DNA from: Halocaridina rubra
Lineage: Eukaryota; Arthropoda; Malacostraca; Decapoda; Atyidae
NCBI GenBank assembly: GCA_037179515.1
Contig: JAXCGZ010005671.1
Location: 45,001 to 109,000, forward strand
DNA: 64,000 bases
Direction of reading: 5' to 3'
The notes under the pieces were generated by a model. It did not search any database, was not told where the DNA came from, and saw nothing but the letters and a program-made list of their open reading frames with translations. Shown here one piece after another: positions 40,030 to 54,692 of the stretch (the stretch's first letter is position 1; every line of letters starts with the position of its first letter). A program made the position numbers and the translations under genes.

Positions 40030-40174
40030 ATTAGTATTATTATTATTATTATTACCATTATTTTGCTTTTTCGTCATTACTGTTTATCATTATTTTTGTC
40101 CTTATTATTGTATTGTTATTGTTATTGTTGGTTGGTATTATATCTATCATATTATTATTATTATTATTACTAGA

Positions 40175-40235
<61 letters not shown>
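40030..40235. repeat. (ATT)n-rich region
   Basis: Interrupted ATT/TTA units just inside the right inverted repeat of the Penelope-like element. Confidence 0.95.
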
Positions 40236-40236
<1 letters not shown>

Positions 40237-40560
40237 ATTTAGTGTATTTTGTTCACTGTTACTATATTTAGCAAATATAACAGTTCTCGTTTCCTCCTAC
40301 CACTGACCGTATCTATGTTACCTGGTTTCACACCTTCACCACGGCAAAAACGTGGTGGTATGGTCAAGCACATGCTTTCCATTGATGGGTTGCTAACTTC
40401 CTTTTTTTTCCTGTTTGCTGGATGAATATATATCACCTCATTTGTTTGTATAAACCAGATTCCTCCGAAGATATGTAATACACTTGAGAGTACTAAGTAC
40501 TAAAGGACCACAAAATTACCTTCAGTTTCCTTACATAGCCATAACCATTCACACACACAC

Positions 40561-40755
<195 letters not shown>

Positions 40756-40832
40756 TTTAGTTTATTAATTTAGAGAGAGAGAGAGAGAGTTAATATCATA
40801 TACAAACACGAATTTGAACAGCTATAACTTAC

Positions 40833-40921
40833 CATACAAAATCGATGTGGTTGAACTGAGTAAAAGAGACTTCATGATTGTAGGCAACATTGGGCAGTTC
40901 GGAGGCCAGTCTAGCTACGTC
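40833..40921 (-). CDS. Acid lipase exon 9, catalytic histidine
   Basis: The exon reads DVARLASELPNVAYNHEVSF then TQFNHIDFV and ends with the first two bases of a Trp codon at donor TATG|GTAAGT. His384 in FNHIDF is the catalytic histidine. The acceptor is tataatag. About 15-20 residues are normally left after this point in the family, so one short exon is missing; I searched left of here by eye without success. Intron 8 before it is only 129 bp. Confidence 0.93.
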
Positions 40922-41050
40922 CTATTATAAGCACAACGACAAATGCTTTTAAAAATGAAAATATAATTGGAAGATGTTGAATTATGTACCCAGCATTTTT
41001 CAAAGAATGAATTACTTTCAAGTGGCATCTATAACGAAAATAATATTTAC

Positions 41051-41193
41051 CTGAGGGGACGTCAACCAATCATTATCTGACCAGAAGAGGCCAACTGGAA
41101 GAGTGAGGGCGCTGAGATTGTAGAGAGGCGGTGTGTCTTGGCCATAATGTGCGAGGTTGCCTAGCAGGCCGTAGTCATATTTGGCAAATTTGC
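41051..41193 (-). CDS. Acid lipase exon 8, catalytic aspartate
   Basis: After an acceptor ending tttgaaag the exon completes a serine and reads KFAKYDYGLLGNLAHYGQDT, PPLYNLSALTLPVGLFWSDN and DWLTSPQ. Asp353 in SDNDWL corresponds to the triad aspartate of gastric lipase-type enzymes. The donor CAG|GTAAAT is canonical, phase 0. Confidence 0.94.
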
Positions 41194-41466
41194 CTTTCAA
41201 AGGAATAAAATAATAACTACAATAGGAAGCTTTGCATCTCGGAGCATTTTAACAATGAAGTCCAGTAATAAGAAAGGTAATTTTATGATTCAGACTGAAA
41301 GCAATATATTTAAAAGATGTGATATCCGAATGGATACCAAGGAGAGGCATGACTGGTCTTTTTGCCAAACAAAAATGTTAATTTATCGTAAATTTGAGCT
41401 AAAATGCAAGGAGTCATCAGAAAATAATAGTGTAAATAAGGTCTTTATATAATTGTGAAATGCTTG

Positions 41467-41468
<2 letters not shown>

Positions 41469-41557
<89 letters not shown>

Positions 41558-41558
41558 C
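41469..41558. repeat. (AT)n microsatellite in lipase intron 7
   Basis: About 90 bp of TA with one phase break, adjoining the LINE fragment. Confidence 0.97.
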
Positions 41559-41559
41559 T

Positions 41560-42847
41560 TCTCTTCCTCTACCTTCCGCTTGGTTTCACAATTTTCTCCC
41601 TATATCTTTCATACTTCTCCCTACTGTTACACTGCAGCCATTCCTCAAAAACCCTCTTTTTCTCTTCCACCTTCATTTTCACCCCTTCATTCCACCACTC
41701 GCTTCCCCTCCTCATGCCACCTCCAATAAACCTCTTTCCACACATATCACTTGCATGTCCCACAAAAGATTCTTTCATCAACCCCCATTCCTCCTCTAAT
41801 TCCCCAACTTCTCTTTCTTTCACCCTGTCATATACCACTTTCAATCTGTCCTGATATTCCTGTCTCTTCTCTGGCTTTTTCAACTCTTCCACCTTCACAG
41901 TTTCCCTTCTACATCCCCCCACTCTATTTCCTCACTCTTTTGCTATTACCACTTTTGCTTCAACCAAAAAATGACCAGACATCCCAGCAGCCACACCCCT
42001 AAATGCAAGCACATCTTTCACTCTACCAATCATGCTCTTGGCTACCAACATATAATCCATCAATGTTCTTTCTTTCACTCTCCCATTTGCCACTCTCATC
42101 CATGTATACTTATTTATTGACTTCTTCTTGGAAAAACTATTACCAATCACCAATTCTTGCTCCACACACATATCTTATAGTCTCTCGCCACTCTAATTCC
42201 CACCTAGTACCCCATACTTTCCTACAACACTTTCTACCTCTCCATCACCCACTCTCGCATTCAAGTCACCCAACACAACTACATAGTTTCATCTACTCAG
42301 ACCATCCACACACCGAGTTAACTCATTCCAGGATTCATCCCACTCTTTCTCACTTCTCTCACATCCTGGCCCATACGCACTAACAAAAGCCCAACATTCC
42401 CTATCTATCCTAGCTCTCACCCACATTAGCCTAGATGACACTTCTTTCCATTCCACTACCTTATTTACCATCCATTCACTCAGCAATAATGCCACACCTT
42501 CTCTTGCTCTCCCCCTTTCAACCCCAGACACCCTACCTGTCACATCACCAAAGCCACTTCTCCTTTTCCTTTCATCTTCGTCTCACACAATGCCAATACA
42601 TCCATCCTCGTCCTACCAAACATATATCCAATGTAACATCTTTTGCTCTCTATCGTACTACAACCATGCACATTTAGACACCCCAAAACTAGAGCTTGGG
42701 GAGAAGTTATTCTCCCCTCTACTCCCCTTCTTCTTTGACATCTCGCAGGAGGTTAATACAAGGGGGGGGGATTCCCAGTCCCCTCGCCCCGTCCACTTTT
42801 AGTCGCCTCTTACAACACGCAGGGAATACGTTGAGGCTATTCTTATG

Positions 42848-42850
<3 letters not shown>
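41560..42850 (-). mobile_element. LINE 5' part: endonuclease and linker, broken, in lipase intron 7
   Basis: From right to left, the minus strand has a GC-rich 5' UTR module (42692-42846, also at 31900-32150). Then come CLNVHGCSTIESKR, GRTRMDVLALCETKMKGKGE, WVRARIDRECWAFVSAYGPG, GDLNARVGDGE, RTLMDYMLVAKSMIGRVKDV, MSGHFLVEAKVV and EWWNEGVKMKVEEKKRVFEE. These are the E, GDLN, and D/SGH motifs of an APE endonuclease followed by the linker. Frameshifts occur near 42180, 41930 and 42550. Genomes often mislabel such frames as craniofacial development protein 2-like. The RT is absent. Confidence 0.8.

Positions 42851-42924
<74 letters not shown>
42851..42924. repeat. (AT)n microsatellite
   Basis: About 74 bp of TA between the LINE 5' UTR module and a tRNA-like repeat. 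Confidence 0.97.
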
Positions 42925-42928
<4 letters not shown>

Positions 42929-42937
42929 AGAATAATA

Positions 42938-43021
42938 TTTAACTCCTTGACCGGGATTCGAATCTAAGACACATAATTACAGTGCGAAGGTGCTAACTAC
43001 ACCACTGAATGTCAACCTCAA
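42938..43021 (-). repeat. tRNA-like SINE head (family C), copy 2
   Basis: On minus: AGTGGTGTAGTTAGCACCTT (A-box region) and AGATTCGAATCCCGG (B-box), then AAATATTATTCTTA into a TA tract. Same family and same abutting TA tract as 948-1012. Confidence 0.65.
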
Positions 43022-43611
43022 AGCTAATTGCTGTGCTAGGAAGGAAAGCATTCTTTCTGAATACCCTTTTGTTCAGATTACAACTTTTCCCACCTTCACT
43101 CGTGGCTTCGTTTTCGCATTCATTTCAAATCCCAATCTATATAGGCATCAATAATAAGCAAATAAATACAGTAACATATGAGAAAACATGAAATAATATT
43201 CTTTTTCAATATTAAACTTCCTAATCCCTTAATGGATTTTGGTATAATGAATACACTCCTTCAGTTATTTTTCTGAATACATCAATATAGTGAACACTGG
43301 TATTAAACCAGAGTAGAAACTAAAAATGGAAGGATACGAAAAAGACAGAGTTAGCAAATCTTATGCAAAAACCATGCTAAATAAAAATGACAAAAGAAAG
43401 AATCTATGAAAAATTGTAAACTGAAGTCTCTTGTATGAGGGAGTGGAGGCATAAAATATCAAGTGAAAAAAAATAATACTTTTACAATGTACCATCAAGG
43501 AGTATATACAGGCTTGGGAGAATCATACCAACAACTTAACAAAAAATATATATTAAAAATAAAAAAAGCACAGCGGTGATGGTTACTGACAACTTGCAAT
43601 TTTAGGATTCT

Positions 43612-43742
<131 letters not shown>

Positions 43743-44069
43743 GTGATGCACATTTCCCTGAAGCCTAATATATATATCTTTTTTTAAATTAACACTTAAG
43801 CTCCTTCTATTCACGAATCTTAACTATTTTCGTATATATGATTTCATGCAAGTACAAATAAATACAGACTATTATTCTACTATTCATCAAGATTCATAAA
43901 TAAGCATATGAAGAACCTTCAGCAAAATTGAAAACATGAACACATATATCGTCGAAGGTGAACTCGCAATATATGAAAAGCACAGACTTTTTGCTTTATT
44001 TTTCTATTTAGGAAGGTGCTCATTTTATTGTTACCTAACTTTTGGAATACAACGTACCTTCATTTTAAA

Positions 44070-44265
44070 ACTAAAATATAAAGCAGCTGTAAATGTCTGG
44101 CCTCATGGCAAAATATCTTTAAGAACTTACCCTGTGGATGACTCAAACTGGGTGTTGTGGCAACTCATTATCCCCAAGGATCTAAGAGGAGTGATCAAGG
44201 AATGCTTGGTTCTAGTGAATGTGGGTGCTATGACCCGGTTACCCCATAACCAGGGGGACTAAGGT
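44070..44265 (+). mobile_element. Possible decayed Ty3/gypsy polyprotein fragment
   Basis: The plus frame reads WPHGKISLRTYPVDDSNWVL then WQLIIPKDLRGVIKECLVLV before degenerating. The DDSNWxxxQLIIPKDLR pattern resembles the region just before the integrase zinc finger of gypsy-type elements. The histidines and cysteines of that finger are not present. Weak call. Confidence 0.25.
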
Positions 44266-44354
44266 GATTGTATATGTATTCCCCCCTTATCCTATTCCAA
44301 TTATCAGTATCCATATGTGTACGAAAAGAACAATGAAAATGATGAATGACTTAC

Positions 44355-44439
44355 TTGATAAGACGATCTGAGCGTAATGGTTAAGTGTATGAACTGAAGC
44401 ACCCGCAGGAGTATGCGCTAGGAATACGGGCAGAAATTC
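44355..44439 (-). CDS. Acid lipase exon 7
   Basis: The exon reads EFLPVFLAHTPAGASVHTLN then HYAQIVLS plus one base of a serine codon. HTPAGxSVxTxxHYAQ is a hallmark of the gastric/lysosomal acid lipase family. The acceptor is tctcctgattag and the donor TCAA|GTAAGT, phase 1. Confidence 0.94.
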
Positions 44440-44819
44440 CTAATCAGGAGAAAAATAAGGTCCTAAGTACAATAATGCAATTGAACAGGATGGAAGAGGT
44501 ATGTAAAAATGAATTGTCACATTTAGAAAAATGATGTTCTCTCATATAATAAACCACAACGGCAATGAAGGTTTCTTTAGGCATTAAACTAAGTAATATA
44601 CAGATAAAGTAAAGTATTGTAATATAATTCTCTTTAATTAAAAACATTAAGATCTTTCTGCGAAATTATAAGAGCACTAACACCCACCTACGAAGACATA
44701 TAGACAATACGAGGAAACGAAGACATGCTAAAAAGTAAACAAATATGGTAAGATCAAAAGAAAATGCATAATACAAATTATTCTTGAGTGCTGTACTTAA
44801 TATGACTGAAGTATTTTAC

Positions 44820-44978
44820 CTCACTAAGTTCAACAGAATCGGGTCCTACAATCAAGAAGAGAATGTTGGAGCACACTTCCGCAGTAGAAGCTTCAATATC
44901 ACAGAACTTTTCAATCCATCTGTCAGTGACATTAGTACTAGGCAGAAGCTCTCCGACTCCAAGAAGTGTCAAAATCAT
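44820..44978 (-). CDS. Acid lipase exon 6 (lid/cap region)
   Basis: The exon reads MILTLLGVGELLPSTNVTDR, WIEKFCDIEASTAEVCSNIL and FLIVGPDSVELSE. This is the cap region with the paired cysteines expected in the family (FC...VCSN). The acceptor is a 14-base T run ending cag and the donor GAG|GTAAAA, phase 0. Confidence 0.94.
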
Positions 44979-45311
44979 CTGAAAAAAAAAAAATTCATAT
45001 TAGAAAGAAAAATTACCGTCAAAGCAATAGCATCAAAATAGATTTTATTCTTTAAATATAATCGATTTCAATCTTAACTTAATATTGACACTGGAATACA
45101 TTACAAAATGCAAAAATTGGACTAATGGGCTATGATCAAAAGAAATGGACTAACACAATACATTCCAATAGTTCACTAAAATGGTAATCAGCTTTAGCTT
45201 TTCTTCCAATTCCTTTTCAAAAAAAAAAAAAAAAAATACCAGTATATCCAACAAAAAAAGCTTATCTGTTAATATATCTTAAGGAAACTGTTGACAGTAG
45301 AGAATACATAC

Positions 45312-45404
45312 ATCGAGATCGTCAGCATATGGCGCAAGATCTATGACGGGTCCTTGAGCGTAATCCAAGTAAGCAATAGGTGCCATGCCTGCCATAACTC
45401 TGAT
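45312..45404 (-). CDS. Acid lipase exon 5
   Basis: The exon reads IRVMAGMAPIAYLDYAQGPV then IDLAPYADDLD, a 93-bp phase 0-0 exon with acceptor atatctccag and donor GAT|GTATGT. It follows the nucleophile exon in the family order. Intron 4 before it is 3.46 kb because a Tigger element has been inserted. Confidence 0.94.
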
Positions 45405-45524
45405 CTGGAGATATTGTCATTCAGACTTATAGACAAGGAATAAACATACGGAAATTGGTTGTTATTTGCAAATAAACGTATATACTACCAGGTTTCCCAT
45501 GAAAAAAAAAGTCATAAAGCTTTT

Positions 45525-45526
<2 letters not shown>

Positions 45527-45621
<95 letters not shown>
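45527..45621. repeat. (AT)n microsatellite adjoining the Tigger left end
   Basis: About 95 bp of TA with one phase break. The Tigger terminus begins at its last repeat. Confidence 0.98.
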
Positions 45622-48720
<3,099 letters not shown>

Positions 48721-48867
48721 CTTCATCAAACTTCAGTGCTCATTCTCACGCCTTCTATCAGCTGTTCTAAGGCAAAATGTAAAAATATACGGAATAAGGA
48801 ATTGTAAGTCCATCGCTCCCCTATATTGTTTATAAGACATAAATGAATAAGTAAATATTTGCATCAC

Positions 48868-49018
48868 CTTGTCCATATATTCTGGTCGATCATTCATAAA
48901 AGCAAAGAATATGGATGTACCCATGCTGTAGCCAATATAATACAAATCGGTGGCTCCGTTCAATGCCAATATGTAGTCTATAGCTGCAGGCACATCGTAG
49001 TAGGCCATTTGATCCCAG
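48868..49018 (-). CDS. Acid lipase exon 4, nucleophile serine
   Basis: The exon completes an Asn codon and reads WDQMAYYDVPAAIDYILALN, GATDLYYIGYSMGTSIFFAF and MNDRPEYMDK. GYSMG is the nucleophile elbow, with Ser180. Vertebrate acid lipases have GHSQG here, so Tyr and Met replace His and Gln. The acceptor is gaagaatttcag and the donor AAG|GTGATG, phase 0. Confidence 0.95.
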
Positions 49019-49184
49019 CTGAAATTCTTCAATATTGTATTGAGCTAAAAATACTGAGCTAAGCTAATGAGGAAAAGCTCAATGATACAACTATTGTTAA
49101 ACTGTTTAAATGCTCGTATTAACTCAAGCTGCACGATTTCTGAGCTTAGCGTAATAGAGATAATATAAAAGAAAAGTATTTAAC

Positions 49185-49254
<70 letters not shown>
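49185..49254. repeat. (AAT)n microsatellite in lipase intron 3
   Basis: About 70 bp of AAT. Confidence 0.97.
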
Positions 49255-49258
<4 letters not shown>

Positions 49259-49388
49259 TACAGCGGCCAATAGTTCAGTTCCCTTTGGTGAGTTAAAATA
49301 ATCCCTCTGTCGAAATGCAGCCTGTATTGCAACTATGCTCAAAATAATAATGATGGCTCGTCAAAAGCGTTGATGTTTGCCTTTTTAC

Positions 49389-49540
49389 GTGTCTCTATAA
49401 ATCGAAGGGAAGTGGACATAAACAGGTTGGAGCTGGGGTATTAAGACTGGATGCCCTTCCAAACGCCCCACGGTGGACTCGTACACAGGTCTCTCACTTC
49501 CTGAATTGAGAGCTCTAGCCACTGCGCTATCTCGGTCCCC
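49389..49540 (-). mobile_element. tRNA-derived SINE, family B copy 2, in lipase intron 3
   Basis: On minus: GAGATAGCGCAGTGGCTAGA (A-box) and TGTACGAGTCCACC (B-box), then the family body TTTATGTCCACTTCCCTTCG shared with 4141-4325. It ends ~65 bp from lipase exon 3. Confidence 0.78.
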
Positions 49541-49604
49541 ATGACGCTTCTGAAATGTAATGACACAAGGGATGTATCAATCTAGAAATGCAAAGGTAAC
49601 TCAC

Positions 49605-49719
49605 TTAAAATCCCAAAAGTCTACGTTTTCTGGGTCTAGCTGAACATGCTTCCTAGAATACGTGTTGCCACGACAATTTGTCATCCACACATCATAACCA
49701 GCATCGGCTAAGACGTAAC
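49605..49719 (-). CDS. Acid lipase exon 3
   Basis: The exon completes a Gly codon and reads [20 protein letters not shown] then [17 protein letters not shown]. [22 protein letters not shown] is the most conserved block of the family. The acceptor is cttttatgtag and the donor TTAA|GTGAGT, phase 2. Confidence 0.95.
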
Positions 49720-50374
49720 CTACATAAAAGACCAATAAGAGTTACTATAAGGTCTTGTCTCATACATGATGCTCCGTTGCCATTCCAAGTATGTTTTCCA
49801 AAACAGCATATCACTTGACCGTATTCACAATAAAAGGCATACACATGCCTCCTTATATAATCCGTTACTAAGACTGATGCCTCTGATAGGAGGGCTAAAA
49901 CCGCAAACTGTAACTGTAAGGCATATTAATTGAAGAAACGACCGTATTCGCAATAAAAGGTATGCACATGCCTTCTTATATATGTTACTTTAAAGATGAT
50001 GGCGGTAAATAAATAATACTTAAATAAGTAAACAAATAGAGAGGGCCAGAAATCTGGCATGATTCTTTGATTTATATTTATAATATAAAAAATGGAGAGT
50101 GATTTCAAGTAAGACCAAGTTTTAAAAGGATCAACTTCTTTGAAGAATGTTTTCCTTGTTTAGTAATTAAATAGAGGTCTATACAAAGGGAGGCTACACA
50201 AGAAATTGTACCAAATAGTTTGTTTGGAATATCAAATAACACTCATTGACATACAGATCACAAACTTAAGAGTCGGAGAATTATACAGAAAATCGTGAAG
50301 CTAAAGTCTTTCCTCTCAAAAGGACTTAAATCATAGCTGTTTTAAGATACAATTATAATTTTTTTTTCACCTAC

Positions 50375-50570
50375 CTAATCCTTCGTCAGCAGCATTCATG
50401 ATCCAGTCAGCAGAGGAGCTGAGAATACCATGATGAAGAAATGCAATAGGTCTGTCTGGTGATGGACCAGCCATGCCATAAGGGATCCTGTGCAGTTCCA
50501 AAATGTATCCATCCTCGGTGGTGACTGAATGAATCTCAGCAGGGTAACCCATGTACTCAATGATCTCAGT
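50375..50570 (-). CDS. Acid lipase exon 2
   Basis: The exon reads TEIIEYMGYPAEIHSVTTED, GYILELHRIPYGMAGPSPDR, PIAFLHHGILSSSADWIMNA and ADEGL plus one base of Gly. It contains the family's N-terminal block and the oxyanion-hole region (FLHHGIL). The acceptor is tgtgtttcag and the donor TTAG|GTAGGT, phase 1. Confidence 0.95.
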
Positions 50571-51025
50571 CTGAAACACATGGCAATTCCAAATAACGAC
50601 CTCGAAAGACAAAGACATTCTGCACGTAGGAAATAAAGAAATTCCTTTAAAACAATGGATATTTAGCTTATGCACGTCAGTGTAACAGTATGCTATGGGA
50701 ATTGAGACTTTTTAACAGAAACGCATTACAAGTATTGGATATGCAAACAATTTCAGTATTTGAATGACCTTAGGTATTGTTCTGCTATTAAATAAAACAA
50801 AGAGGTAATATTTGAGTTGTAGGGATATTTTCTGTGATTTGGTACCAGAGGAAGAAGAATACTGTATTAAAAGGTGCAGGTATTTTCATTACAATAATTT
50901 AACAAATTAATTATTTAATGCATAAATACACCAGTCAATGCTATACGACCTTGCTCTAAGATGCTAGGTTTACGGATATGATAAGGGTTGATGTTCACCA
51001 TAATCAAATTAAAAAAAATACTCAC

Positions 51026-51160
51026 CGTCGTCATGTTAATTGCAGGATGTACATTACGACCATACTCCTTCAAGAGTTCTGTTGCTGAGGGTGCATGGGG
51101 TAGGCCGGACACAAGACACCCCATCAAACCCACAAACAGCAGTGTCAATGCAACCTTCAT
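51026..51160 (-). CDS. Acid lipase exon 1 with signal peptide (gene runs 51160 to about 40833)
   Basis: This exon starts the lipase gene, which hydrolyses triglycerides or sterol esters after secretion or delivery to lysosomes (family knowledge). It begins MKVALTLLFVGLMGCLVSGL, a clear signal peptide, followed by PHAPSATELLKEYGRNVHPA and INMTT, ending at donor ACG|GTGAGT, phase 0. Together exons 1-9 give 388 codons with all phases consistent and all introns GT-AG. The triad is Ser180, Asp353, His384. The usual family length is about 400. The ATG is the first Met before the signal peptide. Introns have been expanded by a Tigger, a LINE fragment, a SINE and microsatellites. Which lipid the enzyme prefers cannot be told. 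Confidence 0.93.
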
Positions 51161-51503
51161 CGCTGAAAAGTAAAATTAAAGATTTTACTTGAATTTCGGT
51201 CGTCTCGACGCGTCACCGAATGTTGAGAATTGTCATCATCCTACAAATCGTGGTTTACGTCGTTCAACGTGAATTCCATTTAACGAAGAAACATTTCTTA
51301 ATAATAAATAAGTTCTTTATTCGCTAATGAAAGGAAATACCAGTTTTACTATACAGCATGAAACAGCTTTGTATGAATGTCTTTAACTCTGTTATTGCAC
51401 TAATTAATAAATAATGAAAGGAAATACTTCTAATGGAAATGAAATTGCATCATGAATAACCAATATTTTGAATGCTCGAGAATGCGAAAATGATATGAAA
51501 TAC

Positions 51504-51823
<320 letters not shown>

Positions 51824-52101
51824 AACAAACAAACATTTATTTCCATTTTGTACAATGGTTATTCAACATTAATAGTAACTTATAAGTAGATATGTAATTA
51901 AGCTAATAAATAAGAGGGTTAGACATATAGTTAAATTAAATGTAGCTTTCATAGAAAATAATAATGCTGTAATAAAAATGTTAACAATAATGTTAATAAT
52001 AAAGTAGTAAGTATGCCACTAGATACAGGATCGTTATTATCGGCATCATTTCCATATTTGTTTCCTTACAATGAGAATAATTAGTTCTTAATGAGCAGCA
52101 A

Positions 52102-53490
52102 CTATTTGTCCAAAAGAAAACTATATAGTTTGCCTTTGAAAGCTGTGAAGGGGGATGCATTTTTAAGATGCTCTGGAATATTATTCCAGAGTGTTGGCCC
52201 TTTGATAGTGATCATCTTTGAACCTGCTTCTGTGTTTGTTCTGTGAATAAAGAGCTCACTGCTCTGTCTTGTGTTGGTTCCCCTTATATCCCTGACTGTT
52301 TTTAAATCAAATAGCCAGCTAGGATAATGATGGTCCAAAATTTTAAATACAAAAACATAAATAGCATAAGCGACCTTATTTTCTGCCCGCAGCCACCCAA
52401 GTTTATTGAGAACTGGTGTGATGTGGTCATATTTTCTTATTCCTCCCAGGGCAACTCGAGCTGCAAAATTAATAAGCTTCTGTATTCTGTTTATCTGAGT
52501 CTTAGTGGTAGCTCCCCAAACAGTTGTGCAGTAATTAATGTGACTTAGGGCTAGAGATTCAACAACAGTTATTCGAGTGGTAGTCTCAAAATTGTCTTTT
52601 ATACGTGATAAGTACATTAATGTTCCTGTAACCTTTTTGCATACTTTATCTATGTGGGAATCAAACAACATGTGGGTATCAAAGTGAATTCCTAGGTTTT
52701 TGACTGTTTTGCTAGGTGTGATAATATTGTCGCAAAAATTAATTGCTGTGTTTTCTGGAATTTGTGATATGTGGAACCTTGAACCAATAAATATGCACTG
52801 TGTTTTACTTTCGTTAATGAACAGCCCAATTTCTTGGAAATAGGTTTTAATTTTTGACAGAGTGTTTTCTGCTCTTAAAATTAGCTCTGGGAGATTATTA
52901 ATATCACCACTAAGGAGCAGTTGAGTGTCATCTGCATATTGTACGACTAGACAGTCAGAAATGAAAGAAGATAGATCATTTACGTAAATGGAGAAGAGGA
53001 TAGGACCAAGTACTGATCCCTGTGGAACACCAAATGATACATTTTTTGGCACAGAGATAATGTTGTTAAGACGTATGGACTGTTTACGATTAGATAGATA
53101 CTCGCTAATCCAGCTTGGATCAATATTTAAGTTAATACATTTACTTAAAAGAATTTCATGGTTTACACTGTCGAAGGCTTTTGATAAGTCTAATAATATA
53201 AGCAAAGATATTTTTTTCATATCTATATTATTATATATACTATTCGTAACTTTAAGCAGTGCAGTTTCCGTCGAGAGTTTCGGTCTGAAACCATGTTGGT
53301 TAATAGATAATAGTCTATTTGACTCTAAATATGACACAAGTTGGCATGCAACAATTTTTTCTAATATTTTAGAGAAAATGGGTAGCAAGGATGTGGGACG
53401 ACAGTTTGTTACATCTTCTCTGTCCCCCTTTTTATGCATAGATATTAAATGTGATTTTTTTCCAAGAGTCAGGAAACATTTTAGTAACAA
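52102..53490 (-). CDS. Reverse transcriptase of the second LINE, 462-codon open part
   Basis: The frame covers most of the RT domain: SMHKKGDREDVTNCRPTSLL, NQHGFRPKLSTETALL, LLILLDLSKAFDSVNHEILL (first catalytic Asp), FGVPQGSVLGPILFSIYVND, VVQYADDTQLLL (YADD) and NESKTQCIFIGS. A C-terminal part follows with HINYCTTVWGATTKTQINRI and GPTLWNNIPEHLKNASPFTA. The catalytic residues are intact over this stretch. The start of the domain (GPDGIP region) is in another frame upstream (53432-53677), so a frameshift near 53460-53490 has disabled the copy. The 5' end of the coding region is truncated. Confidence 0.9.
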   Translation of the reverse strand: MLLKCFLTLGKKSHLISMHKKGDREDVTNCRPTSLLPIFSKILEKIVACQLVSYLESNRLLSINQHGFRPKLSTETALLKVTNSIYNNIDMKKISLLILLDLSKAFDSVNHEILLSKCINLNIDPSWISEYLSNRKQSIRLNNIISVPKNVSFGVPQGSVLGPILFSIYVNDLSSFISDCLVVQYADDTQLLLSGDINNLPELILRAENTLSKIKTYFQEIGLFINESKTQCIFIGSRFHISQIPENTAINFCDNIITPSKTVKNLGIHFDTHMLFDSHIDKVCKKVTGTLMYLSRIKDNFETTTRITVVESLALSHINYCTTVWGATTKTQINRIQKLINFAARVALGGIRKYDHITPVLNKLGWLRAENKVAYAIYVFVFKILDHHYPSWLFDLKTVRDIRGTNTRQSSELFIHRTNTEAGSKMITIKGPTLWNNIPEHLKNASPFTAFKGKLYSFLLDK

Positions 53491-54020
53491 TGGAAGTGTT
53501 CATAATAGTTATAATATAAGATACAATCATGGGTAGAGCATCTCTGATGAACTGAAATGGTATACCATCTGGACCATAAGAGCCAGAGTTTCTTAGGTTA
53601 TTTATGGTAAGAATTAGGGTAGCACAATCGATAGGATTTATCTTGTGTTTACATTGGAAGAATTGTCCTTTAAGCAATTACTCATATTCACTGAATTGAT
53701 GTTTTCTTGTGTTTTCTCATATGTATTTTTGCCAATATTAGCAAAATAGTTATTAAAGTTTTCCGCTTTGTCTTTCAACTCCGTAATATTATCATAACGT
53801 TCTGAGTTAGTCTTTTCATTTGGTATCATGCTTCTTATCACTTTCCATGTTGCTGCTGTATCATGTCTAGAGTCATTAAATTGTTTTTGTAAAAGTCTTA
53901 TTTACTTACATTTATGAGAGATCTGACACGTTTCTTTTCTGTTTTATAACGTTCTCGGAGAGTCATATCATATCTATTCATTTTTAGCTCTTTTTGTATT
54001 TGATTTCTGATTTGCATTGC

Positions 54021-54690
54021 CTATTTGATGTCATTAGTTAGCCAGAGGGCTGAGGGGCGGGTTATTTTTCTTGCTACCATGGGTGCACAACAATCTAAGC
54101 AATCAAGGAAGACTTTTGTTAGAATCTCAACCTGCAAATCGACGTTATCTGTGTTTTTAATTCTATTAAGTGCATATGTGCTGTTGGTTAATGTTTCACA
54201 AAAGATATCATGGGAGTAATTTTTTTGACACCGGAATGTCTTGAAAAGAGGTTTCCTTTTGGGCTTGTTTATGTTTAGCATAGCAATGTTCAGCTCGTGG
54301 TCTGCAATTGGGCAGGGAACTACGTCCCAATAGGGTATACCTTCCACTTTATTTGTTATTATCAGATCTATTAGAGTTCTAGAATTAGGGGTTATGCGGG
54401 TCGGTTTTGTCACTATTTGTATTAACTTCACAGTGTTGATCACCCTCTTCATTTGTTATCTGCTGAGAGCAAGTCATCATTAAAGTCACCAAGTATGTAT
54501 ATGGGTTTATGGCGCACACAGATATTTATGAATGTTTCTAGCAGATGACTGAATGAACTGGTAGATGCTTTAGGGTGACGGTAAACACACCCTACAATAA
54601 ATGATGGAAGTTTCTAATACTGCACAGTGATCCATAAATCTTCGAGCTCTTCAGTATATTCTAGACCTGTGGTTATTTTTGATGCACTAA
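54021..54690 (-). pseudogene. Endonuclease part of the second LINE, broken
   Basis: Minus reading has KLPSFIVGCVYRHPKASTSS, KPIYILGDFNDDLLSAD and IVTKPTRITPNSRTLIDLII. Then come ADHELNIAMLN (the SDH-like catalytic block) and a linker to ALWLTNDIK. A frameshift lies at about 54455. These are the late motifs of an APE endonuclease; the early ones are beyond the 5' truncation. Confidence 0.8.
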
Positions 54691-54692
54691 GA

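Larger units (their letters stand above)
51824..54692 (-). mobile_element. Second LINE clade (Jockey-superfamily-like), 5'-truncated
   Basis: The 3' end is at 51824 with the tail ATGGAAATAAATGTTTGTTT. The RT frame is 52102-53490. Upstream are broken frames for the linker (GPDGIPFQFI at about 53565) and for the endonuclease (FIVGCVYRHPKAS, YILGDFNDDLL near 54500; TPNSRTLIDLIITN near 54395). The copy ends in mid-endonuclease at ~54692, where a plus-strand LINE of another family begins. The 3' tail is shared with the SINE at 18476-18666. The clade name is uncertain; a phylogeny would be needed. Confidence 0.85.

Noticed and set aside
52327..54219. Plus-strand frames over the second LINE
   Set aside because: They are antisense to the RT and endonuclease frames.
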